From a virus: a stretch of DNA of 64,000 nt. The notes below the pieces were generated by a model. That model ran no database searches. It was not told the origin of the DNA and was given only the letters and a program-made list of their open reading frames with translations. Of this stretch, positions 25,501-31,471 are shown piece after piece. Each line of letters begins with the position of its first letter. The first letter of the stretch is position 1. Made by a program: the position numbers and the translations under genes. The stretch is from the IMG/VR virus record IMGVR_UViG_3300025133_000045, positions 1 through 64,000 of that record. One strand, given 5' to 3'.

Positions 25501-25692
25501 AAAGAAGTCAGAGCAAAGCTCGACGAACTCTGGTGAGATCTGTGTCTTTGTGTGAGCAATATCCCCACAATGTACGATGCATTCTACCTCCTCTTTCTTG
25601 AGAATTTCATACAACTTTTCAAAAACGACACGATATTCTTTCTGATGCTTCAGATTGCGAATATGAGTATCCGCTATATGTGCGAACTTCAA
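22582..25692 (-). CDS. Fused Mre11-Rad50 (SbcD-SbcC, gp47-gp46 type) recombination nuclease
   Basis: About 1036 aa in one chain. Using residue numbers from the GTG at 25698, the N-terminal part has the metallophosphatase motifs HIADTH (9-12), CGDIAH (D46), GNHD (80-83), YHGS (H150) and GDIHK (H186), as in Mre11/gp47. A Rad50/gp46 ATPase follows, with Walker A GKNYSGKSS near 400-408, long coiled coils, a Cys-containing hook (CGNSFPNCKFVC), signature region VMGSGAEKTIA and Walker B IFILDEPGTALD. T4 and cells encode these as two proteins; here there is no stop between. The start is probably TTG at 25692 (five bases after AAGAGG), giving MKFAHIADTH; a GTG at 25698 overlaps the ribosome site. It prepares DNA ends for recombination-dependent replication. 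Confidence 0.95.
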   Translation of the reverse strand: MKFAHIADTHIRNLKHQKEYRVVFEKLYEILKKEEVECIVHCGDIAHTKTQISPEFVELCSDFFRNLEAIAPTYIILGNHDGNLKNTSRQDALTPIVEALNLPNLHLLKKSGEVDLENGFSLNVLSVFDEDNWVDPSSEENVNIALYHGSIAGVETDTGWIMEYGDHAPEIFRNHDFAFLGDIHKTNQIVDMEGRVRYPGSTVQQNHGDTNDKGFLIWDITDKENFTCKHHKLLNPKPFVTVELTKAGKIPKNAVVPSGARLRIISNNSLSLVKMRRAIEVAKHLFKPEAITFLNRAAGKRGDVSSLAESLKKENLRDIAVQERLIAQYLKDYEVPEKVLDKIYELNLKYNKIAEDKEEVSRNINWSLQSAKWDNLFNYGENNSIDFSKLNGTVGIFGKNYSGKSSVIDSILYTVFNSTSKNERKNLNIINQNKECGSGTVKISIGDKVYTIARNSEKYIKKYQGNESLEAKTGIDFSCFDRVTEETTNLNGLTRNETDKNIRKVFGSLDDFLTSSMSSQLDALSFLREGSTKRKEILAKFLDLEIFEKKFRFSKDDAADLRGAIKRLDGRDFVEEVREAREAVDDSERQLEEQQETCDNLKTLIAKIVEEVGEVTQKIESMPVAIVDIAHVLGQIDQKTKEQVYMTTDLHKNETELRKKIEVHDKINKFLSEFDIEDAMGKKEIITGLRDEIKTLEQELLRIEKKEKLLEGIPCGNSFPNCKFVCDANKALLEKGDKVDFLNGTSQELTSLRPDDVEDYIEKYSQLCERRSTLSERIVKLNLFIERNKNAIENLKRELQDLHAQKEQYQENKEAIENLENFLAEKSKKEIDLKLNQGRLDKCQESILNLYKVHGSYEEKLNNLVSLQEELDELRQEYSAYDLFMRCMHSNGIAYDVIKKRLPAINEEIAKVLANIVDFEVFFEDDGKRLNIFIKHPSHEERPLVMGSGAEKTIAAMAIRLSLLSVSSLPKGDIFILDEPGTALDAENMEGFIRILDVVKSYFRTVLLITHLDSLKDAVDTTIDIAKINGYAFVNQ

Positions 25693-25715
25693 ATGCACCT
25701 CTTGGTTTCTAAACT

Positions 25716-25744
25716 AATGTAACCCCCTCGGGTGCAAAAGTCAA
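25716..25744 (-). promoter_or_regulatory. Sigma70-like promoter P2 of the Mre11-Rad50 gene
   Basis: On the coding strand TTGACT (25739-25744) is followed after 17 bases by TACATT (25716-25721), close to the host consensus TTGACA and TATAAT. It lies 24 bases before the start codon, giving a very short leader. Its spacer shares TTTGCACCCGAGGGGG with the copy upstream. Confidence 0.65.
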
Positions 25745-25756
25745 GTTTTTATCAAT

Positions 25757-25784
25757 TTCATACCCTCTCGGGCGTAAAAGTCAA
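25757..25784 (-). promoter_or_regulatory. Sigma70-like promoter P1 of the Mre11-Rad50 gene
   Basis: On the coding strand TTGACT (25779-25784) is followed after 16 bases by TATGAA (25757-25762). The sequence AACTTGACTTTT, then a CCCGAG core, is repeated forty bases further on in P2. The pair forms a direct repeat with sequence identity extending into the spacers. Confidence 0.62.
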
Positions 25785-25798
25785 GTTTTGTTCTTCGA

Positions 25799-26731
25799 TC
25801 AAACAGCAGCCAATCTCTCCCTCAGATGGCTGTCAGGGGTCATAAAGACAGCATTCTTTTTCCTCTCCTCAAACACCTCTGGCGACATCTCTGCAATGTC
25901 ATCATAGCCAGACGTATCAATCTTGGACACCTCAACACCATAAGATATAAGACTGTGGATTATTTTATTCGTTTTGGCCTCGGCATCTTCATCAAGGGCC
26001 AAGAAGACTTTGACCCCGCTTTTGACGAGAGCCTTAAAGAGCTTGCTTCCCTCACGGAGCGTTGATCCAAGAATGGGAATTCCATTGCAGGCTCTTATTG
26101 CATCGAAGATACCCTCCACCACGACCACATCTTCATCCCAATCAACATAGAGTTCGTTGAAAATGATGTCCTTACTCACCGGAGGGTTCTTATATTTCTT
26201 TTGATAGTCGACGATGGATCGAGCCACGAAATAATTTACAAATCCATCCTTGTTGAATGACGGAATGATAATCCGATTTGCATACTCGCCCTCGAAACAG
26301 AATCCAATTTTCCATTTGAAAACGTCTTTCTTCGTCAACTGACGCTTCGCCAAATAGCTGAGAAATGGCATCGCTGCTCTAGGCAAGCCTTTGTTGGCGA
26401 GGGATATATACTCTTCAGGCAGCTTCAGGATCATCTCCTGCTCTTCCTCTTTTGTGTTGCCGAACAAATTGTCAAACTCTCCGAGATCGACCTTCCCAAC
26501 AAGCTCTTGCCACTCACGAAAGCTTGTGAGTGTCCCAAACCTGCGAATTGGGTGTCCGATATTCCTGCCACGCTTGTCACAGATCCAACACTTGTAATAG
26601 TCCTTTTCAACGTTGACTGAAAACTTGTGCTTATAATGACGGCAATATGGGCACTTGAAGAGCAACTCAGGGCCACGCTCATGGCACGAGCCAAACACCG
26701 TCTTTAGGATTCTAACTTTTTCACTTCGCAT
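25799..26731 (-). CDS. 61: DNA primase gp61 (DnaG type)
   Basis: 310 aa. The N-terminal zinc-binding domain has CPYC and CWIC (about residues 26-51) flanked by KHKFSVN. The TOPRIM core has VVVVEGIFDAIRA with its Glu and the later LALDEDAEAKTN with the DxD-type metal site. It makes RNA primers for lagging-strand replication with a gp41-type helicase, not present in the window. T4 gp61 is 342 aa. The start ATG at 26731 overlaps the resolvase gene by 28 bases, so translation is coupled. No DnaB-binding or helicase domain is attached. Confidence 0.93.
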   Translation of the reverse strand: MRSEKVRILKTVFGSCHERGPELLFKCPYCRHYKHKFSVNVEKDYYKCWICDKRGRNIGHPIRRFGTLTSFREWQELVGKVDLGEFDNLFGNTKEEEQEMILKLPEEYISLANKGLPRAAMPFLSYLAKRQLTKKDVFKWKIGFCFEGEYANRIIIPSFNKDGFVNYFVARSIVDYQKKYKNPPVSKDIIFNELYVDWDEDVVVVEGIFDAIRACNGIPILGSTLREGSKLFKALVKSGVKVFLALDEDAEAKTNKIIHSLISYGVEVSKIDTSGYDDIAEMSPEVFEERKKNAVFMTPDSHLRERLAAV

Positions 26732-27237
26732 ATAGCCCCCGCTTTTGCGATTATTAAAGAGTCGGCCCTGTCATAGGACTCAGGCTTTGGATTTCCAAAG
26801 CGCGTATAACCTATCACGAAACCTGGTTCGTTGTCAAGCAGATGCCTTAAAACAACTTGTTTTGCCTTTTCTCCTCTAGGAATTTTAATGCCGCATAGTT
26901 TGCGAGCGCTTGTTGCCGCGAGATATTCTGGCTTAATCTGAAATAAATCGTAAATAAGCCAAGACACAATCCCATTAAAGCGAGACAAGCTTGAAAGAGT
27001 CTTTGCAGATGAAAAACCTGAACGGAATGACTGTAGTGACTGTTCAATATAAACGTGTTCAATCTGCTTACCATATCGTTTGCGTATCTCTGTAACACCT
27101 TTTCTCACCACCTCCGCTTTGTCAAAGAAATCTTTATACTTCCTTGTATCCCAGACATCATTCTCGATTATGTTCCCCTGAAGATCGAGGAGAGTATAGC
27201 CAGTTATGCTCGAACTCACATCCAGGCCGAGAATCAT
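26704..27237 (-). CDS. ruvC: RuvC-type Holliday junction resolvase
   Basis: 177 aa with the RNase H fold motifs of RuvC: GLDVSSSITGY near the N terminus (first catalytic Asp), VYIEQSLQSF with the second acid, and SYDRADSLIIAKAG near the C terminus with the last Asp. It cuts four-way junctions to debranch DNA before packaging. T4 uses endonuclease VII (gp49) for this, which is unrelated, so this phage has replaced it. It starts in an ATGA overlap with the HNH gene stop and overlaps the primase start. RuvC-like resolvases occur in several other phages; the direct family was judged from the motifs. Confidence 0.92.
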   Translation of the reverse strand: MILGLDVSSSITGYTLLDLQGNIIENDVWDTRKYKDFFDKAEVVRKGVTEIRKRYGKQIEHVYIEQSLQSFRSGFSSAKTLSSLSRFNGIVSWLIYDLFQIKPEYLAATSARKLCGIKIPRGEKAKQVVLRHLLDNEPGFVIGYTRFGNPKPESYDRADSLIIAKAGAICEVKKLES

Positions 27238-27965
27238 TTGCTTCTCCCTCCATATGTCTCTGTTTCTCTATGACACGGAACACATAAGGTTCTTCCGTTC
27301 TCTATGTCCCACAACTCGTCGCAGTTTTTTGCTTCTTCTCTGCTTTGTATGTTGTTTTCTCTCATAATGAAGCTGAAAGGTTTTATGTGATCCACGTTCA
27401 TTGAGCCTTTCGCACCACAGGAACAGCAGGCCCAGTTGTCTTGCATAAATACTTTGTTTCGCCACTCTATGTATTCGGGCATTTTTCGCACACTTTGATT
27501 TATTGTAGTTATGCCGCCTCTCCAATTGTGGTGCCTTTCACCTCGTGGTGTGTTTTCCAGTTGTTTTCTTCTGGCCTCGGGGGTGTGTTTTCTGCCTCTA
27601 TTCTTTTGTCCGATCTTTTCTTTCACTTCTTGCGACCAGGACATACCGTAGTTCCAGGGCTTTGTACCCTTTTTGCTTTCGCTGATCTTCTTTTTTGTCG
27701 CATCGTCCCAGGGGGTGCCAGTGTTCCAGGCTTTGAAGCCATTTTCATATCTTTCTTTTGCGGCTTTTGAGATCTTTTCGCTGTGTCTTTTTGACCTCGG
27801 CTTTCCTTTCCTTGTAAGACCTAACTTTTTCCACAAAGTTCTAACTCGCATTTCCGTAAGTTCAAACATTTCGGCCATATCTTTGCGCGAATAATCTTCT
27901 TCAAAAGCCAAAATAAACTTCTCTATGTCTATGTTGTACTTGTCTATTTCCTTGCGAGGCGGCAT
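27234..27965 (-). CDS. Free-standing HNH homing endonuclease with NUMOD repeats
   Basis: 243 aa. The N-terminal part (DYSRKDMAEMFELTEMRVRT) looks like a helix-turn-helix. Two or three NUMOD3-like DNA-binding units follow: RHSEKISKAAKERYENG, KKKISESKKGTKPW, VKEKIGQKNRGRKH. The HNH nuclease part has CCSCGAKGSMNVDHIKPF and a second Cys pair in RTLCVPCHRE, so ββα-metal fold with a structural zinc. Such genes spread by cutting alleles that lack them. The gene ends in an ATGA overlap with ruvC. It may instead be a diversifying nuclease with no active mobility. Confidence 0.93.
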   Translation of the reverse strand: MPPRKEIDKYNIDIEKFILAFEEDYSRKDMAEMFELTEMRVRTLWKKLGLTRKGKPRSKRHSEKISKAAKERYENGFKAWNTGTPWDDATKKKISESKKGTKPWNYGMSWSQEVKEKIGQKNRGRKHTPEARRKQLENTPRGERHHNWRGGITTINQSVRKMPEYIEWRNKVFMQDNWACCSCGAKGSMNVDHIKPFSFIMRENNIQSREEAKNCDELWDIENGRTLCVPCHRETETYGGRSK

Positions 27966-27988
27966 AGGGCATCACCCCTTCAATACAT

Positions 27989-27998
27989 AGTAAATAGT
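27989..27998 (-). promoter_or_regulatory. Intergenic ACTATTTACT element before the HNH gene
   Basis: The coding strand reads ACTATTTACT, 24 bases before the HNH ATG in the roughly 100-base gap after the structural gene ending at 28068. Same ten bases as at 10279. The rest of this gap shows no terminator. Confidence 0.37.
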
Positions 27999-28067
27999 AT
28001 CGAGGAACCCAAATAGCCAGTAATAGAGGTAGAAAATGAACTTTCTCTCTAGATGTCTAGACGAAGT

Positions 28068-29297
28068 TTAAAAGTCAACTTTTAGTTTGAATGTGAATTC
28101 GCGTCCCTCTGTTTTTTTGACTGGTGTTGCGAGGCTGGCAATGCCAATCATGTTCCTGTTTTCATCATAAATGGCGACCTTCGTTATGTATGTCTCCTTC
28201 TGAAAGCTTGCTGTCGGAAAAGCGAAGGAAGAACTCGCCATATTTCGAATCGTAAGCTGATTCTCTTCGAACAAGTGCGTTCCCGTTATAGCAGAAGTAA
28301 TCGATTGACTCTGTTCATATTCGATATAAGTGGGATTCGGAGAATAGTTCAACTGTCCCTTCTTTGCGTGAGCCAGCATTGTAAGTGTCGGCACTTCTTG
28401 AATGCCCTCAAAGCTCAAAGAATAGCTTGAAGAGGGTATAATAGAAGACGGATTACCATCGTTCGCCCCCACCCCGTAGTACAGCCATGAGCCAGTCTGA
28501 GGGTTGGTGACATCGTTGATATAGTCGTCAGCAAATTCAGTCATGCCCCAACTGCCAGTCAGAAGCAAGAAGCCCTCTTTGTAAAGGACCACACCAGCCA
28601 CTGACCCACTTCCATTTGCCTGCGAAAAAGCCGACCCACTAACTTGGATCAAATCACCGTTTTGTCTTTTGTCCTGTAACTCGCCAACAAGAGTACCTGA
28701 GACATAGAACTTTAGCTTGACTGTGCCCTTCTTGATCTCGGACCCATAAAAGATCGAGGGTATAGAAATGAGATTCAGAGGCTGCGTACTCTTGTCCCAT
28801 GCTTCTCCAGTTATGGTGGAAACATAAGAATAATTTTGGCTTATTGGCTTGTACTCATTAAGAGTGTTTCTAAGTGCCACTATACGAGGGCGTGTGGCAT
28901 TTTCTATGTAGAAGTTCCTCGTAATGCTCGCAGACAACGGATAGCTGCCAGAGAGAACATCGCCATACGAAAAATCAGAATTAAACTGAGTTGTGGAGAT
29001 GGTCTTAAAAGACGTAAGACTTCCCTGTTTTGTGACAAAGGGGTAGATTATAGCCTTGTCAGCAACATTATCGGATCCAATCAGTCTCCCTGTTGCCTCT
29101 TCAAGCCTGTCAACATTAAGCTCATAGAGGTTTAGGTTGCCAACAGGAACATTTGGAACACTGCTGGCAAACGCTCCCGACTGCTCAGATTTGTTATTGA
29201 GATAGATTTGACCATCATAAATTACAAATTCTGTCTTTGGGGAGGTCTTTAGAACATTGAAAAACTTGTCAGATTCCTCAAACTTATAAAGAGGCAT
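28068..29297 (-). CDS. Virion structural protein candidate, paralogue of the next gene, 409 aa
   Basis: Starts MPLYKFEESDKFFNVLKTSP. The rest is a Ser/Gly/Thr-rich, beta-structured protein with repeated segments such as SGTLVGELQDKRQNGDLIQV and NPQTGSWLYYGVG. The C-terminal 100 residues (LNYSPNPTYIE, YITKVAIYDENRNMIGIASL, PVKKTEGREFTFKLKVDF) align with those of the gene at 29310-30434. These ends probably form an attachment or polymerisation module used in both. I recall similar proteins as tail or baseplate structural proteins in marine phages, but the part is unknown. It has no enzymatic motif. Confidence 0.8.
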   Translation of the reverse strand: MPLYKFEESDKFFNVLKTSPKTEFVIYDGQIYLNNKSEQSGAFASSVPNVPVGNLNLYELNVDRLEEATGRLIGSDNVADKAIIYPFVTKQGSLTSFKTISTTQFNSDFSYGDVLSGSYPLSASITRNFYIENATRPRIVALRNTLNEYKPISQNYSYVSTITGEAWDKSTQPLNLISIPSIFYGSEIKKGTVKLKFYVSGTLVGELQDKRQNGDLIQVSGSAFSQANGSGSVAGVVLYKEGFLLLTGSWGMTEFADDYINDVTNPQTGSWLYYGVGANDGNPSSIIPSSSYSLSFEGIQEVPTLTMLAHAKKGQLNYSPNPTYIEYEQSQSITSAITGTHLFEENQLTIRNMASSSFAFPTASFQKETYITKVAIYDENRNMIGIASLATPVKKTEGREFTFKLKVDF

Positions 29298-29309
29298 CTC
29301 AAACCCCCC

Positions 29310-30434
29310 TTAGTAATCAAGACGAACACGCAACGTCAACTCGTTTGTCGGAGTCTTCTTCAAGGGTTCAGAAATTTTAGCAACCGCCAACAGTTCATTA
29401 TCGGCTGAATATAGACCGACTGCCGTAATATAAGAAACTGGCATGTCTGTGCTCTTGTTCTTTGTAACGATCTTGCTCGCACTCAAATAAGTGGGGTTAG
29501 AAGAATAGTTGAAGTCGGTATGATTCGCCCGACAGAAGTAAATCGTAGAATTCAATTCAGTCGTGTTGTTGAAAGATAAGGTCTGGAGACAATTCCTGAA
29601 TCCATCTGCGGCTCCAGAAATAGAGGCACCTGTTAAATAAGATTGAACCGAAGCGCTGTGTGCTGCAAAATCATAAGATCCTGAACCTGGAGGTCCGAAT
29701 CCTCCATTACCGTAAGTTAGAGTTTGGCCTGGCAATTCACTGCCCGTGGCAAAGACCGAGGCTGTCAGAACCACAATGCCAGCCTGGTAATAGATCAGGC
29801 CAACCTTGGCACCCCCATCGGGAGATGAATCAGCCGCATACAAAAATCCATACTCGCCAGCGGGAGAATTTACTCTATAATCTGTGAGCGACCCACTATC
29901 ATTAATGACCGTAGGAACGGTTGTTGCTTCACGCATCGGAGGCCCATGCCCACCAGTTAACAGTGTCATCGAGAAAGAACCTTTCTTAATTTCGTCTTTC
30001 CCAAGAAGGCGTGCAAAGTTGATGAAAAAGGCAGCGGTATTAAGGCCCGAAGCTACAGTACCACCACTAAAATCACCGTCTTGATCGAAGTTTCGAATGC
30101 TTCCTGCCGCATCATATCCAACGAGCGTTTGAGCCATTTGATTGTAAACGTTAATCTTCTTGGCTTGCTGTGAATGGACTGCTGGAGCGGACTTTGAAAG
30201 GTCAGTATTGTCGGCTGAAAACCCACAGGTGATGTCGAGAATATGATTTGCCGAAGAACTCAAATAGGGGTAGTCATAAACGCTCTGGAACATGCCGTGA
30301 GCATAATTTTTAATATTACCCTCGTTAACATACGTCCCTGAAACGATTGTTCCAGTTACTGGGACTGCTTCATGAAGAAGAGTGCGCGTTGTCGCAACAT
30401 CATTATTCAAAAAGTTCTTAAATATTGTAGCCAT
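29310..30434 (-). CDS. Virion structural protein candidate, paralogue of the downstream gene, 374 aa
   Basis: Starts MATIFKNFLNNDVATTRTLL. The C-terminal segment NYSSNPTYLSASKIVTKNKS, ITAVGLYSADNELLAVAK, then EPLKKTPTNELTLRVRLDY, aligns with the protein from 28068. The central part, with GGHGPPMREATTVPTVIND and GLIYYQAGIVVLTASVFA, is also matched by LYKEGFLLLTGS in the partner. It is beta-rich with no membrane segment. The two genes are 12 bases apart. A role in the tail or its fibres is likely from position among the baseplate genes, but is not shown. Confidence 0.8.
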   Translation of the reverse strand: MATIFKNFLNNDVATTRTLLHEAVPVTGTIVSGTYVNEGNIKNYAHGMFQSVYDYPYLSSSANHILDITCGFSADNTDLSKSAPAVHSQQAKKINVYNQMAQTLVGYDAAGSIRNFDQDGDFSGGTVASGLNTAAFFINFARLLGKDEIKKGSFSMTLLTGGHGPPMREATTVPTVINDSGSLTDYRVNSPAGEYGFLYAADSSPDGGAKVGLIYYQAGIVVLTASVFATGSELPGQTLTYGNGGFGPPGSGSYDFAAHSASVQSYLTGASISGAADGFRNCLQTLSFNNTTELNSTIYFCRANHTDFNYSSNPTYLSASKIVTKNKSTDMPVSYITAVGLYSADNELLAVAKISEPLKKTPTNELTLRVRLDY

Positions 30435-30454
30435 TTTTTATCCTTTCCTCAAGA

Positions 30455-31387
30455 TTAGCTCAACCATTTGACATAACGAATAGGGATATCAATTCGATAT
30501 CCAGTAGTCGCCCCCGTCACACGGATAGTAGTATCAATATAGTAGTAGGTGCTGGTAACCGGTGTAAACGTCGACCCCAACTCTGTAAATAGGAAGGTGC
30601 TCGAATTTAAGTCAATGGAAGCCTGTACCTGAAATCGTAACATGGTCCCCCTTGGTCCAGCAATAGACTGATTGGTAGCGCCCGCGCCAGCATCATTCTG
30701 TGTGACAAACTGTGAATCTGTCCCTAAAGATAAATAATAACTTGCTATACTATCATCGTCGATAAAAGAAACCGATGCTGCTGTTTCGCCGCCTTTCGAT
30801 ACCAAACTTCCAAACCTGTTGTCCATTTCCACAATGTATTGTGTTTCCAACAAATCAGCATCAAGCAAGTTGTCCGCAGAAATCTCTGTCGTGTCTAGCC
30901 CCTGATCGACTCGTATATAAGTGCCACCAGAAGTAGGGTTAGCTCCATCAATGAAGCCAGACAAGCCTTCAGCGCCCGCCGCTGAGACGAGATCTCCACC
31001 ACTGCCAACATATTGTTCAGTTCTTTTGTCAACGGCGACCCCAAAATACCCACCCGAATATCTTTTATGAGCAGTGCCAGTTGCCTCATTTAGCTCCAGA
31101 ACCGGGAGGTAGAGCAGATTCGTTCTCGAAATGGACAGCAACTTTGTTTTCATCGAAGAGGTGTTGTTGGTAAAAGCTTCCAAGATTGGCGTTTGAAGGA
31201 TTTCTAAATCGTAGTAAGCAGAGCCACTAGCATGATTCTTGTTGTAATTATCATAGTCGATCTCGTCATCGGCAAAAGCAAACTTTGCAATCTTGAAGCT
31301 TCCGTCACCTCGGGCAAGCCTCATCCTTCCTGTGTCTGTCAGGACCGCATCTAAAATAATGTCTCCGCTATTATCTAAAAAAGCCAT
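30455..31387 (-). CDS. Virion structural protein candidate, 310 aa
   Basis: Starts MAFLDNSGDIILDAVLTDTG, then RMRLARGDGSFKIAKFAFAD and DEIDYDNYN; I recall this start in structural proteins of other marine T4-like phages. The rest is strand-rich and ends VTGATTGYRIDIPIRYVKWL. The N-terminal pattern is shared with the protein from 38309, see the findings. It has a clear AGGAG-type ribosome site preceded by ACTATTTATA, so it may head its own transcript. Confidence 0.82.
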   Translation of the reverse strand: MAFLDNSGDIILDAVLTDTGRMRLARGDGSFKIAKFAFADDEIDYDNYNKNHASGSAYYDLEILQTPILEAFTNNTSSMKTKLLSISRTNLLYLPVLELNEATGTAHKRYSGGYFGVAVDKRTEQYVGSGGDLVSAAGAEGLSGFIDGANPTSGGTYIRVDQGLDTTEISADNLLDADLLETQYIVEMDNRFGSLVSKGGETAASVSFIDDDSIASYYLSLGTDSQFVTQNDAGAGATNQSIAGPRGTMLRFQVQASIDLNSSTFLFTELGSTFTPVTSTYYYIDTTIRVTGATTGYRIDIPIRYVKWLS

Positions 31388-31404
31388 TGTTATTCCTCTA
31401 CTCC

Positions 31405-31414
31405 TATAAATAGT
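31405..31414 (-). promoter_or_regulatory. ACTATTTATA element
   Basis: The coding strand reads ACTATTTATA directly followed by GGAGTAGAGG and then the ATG 18 bases away at 31387. It is identical to the copies at 2314 and 22573 and would drive the small structural genes downstream. Confidence 0.45.
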
Positions 31415-31420
31415 GTTTAA

Positions 31421-31430
31421 TGTAATTAGT
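31421..31430 (-). promoter_or_regulatory. ACTAATTACA element upstream of the ACTATTTATA copy
   Basis: The coding strand reads ACTAATTACA, the same ten bases as before gp13 (9959). Two members of the family are thus arranged in tandem in one 84-base gap, 6 bases apart. Confidence 0.35.
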
Positions 31431-31471
31431 TTCCAAAATTCAAATAATACTTAGTTTATGCTTGTCTCTTT

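Noticed and set aside
28068-28090. TTGACT near the end of the structural gene, resembling the -35 box of the duplicated promoter
   Set aside because: No acceptable -10 box at 16-18 bases and the bases encode the conserved Val-Asp-Phe end of the protein.
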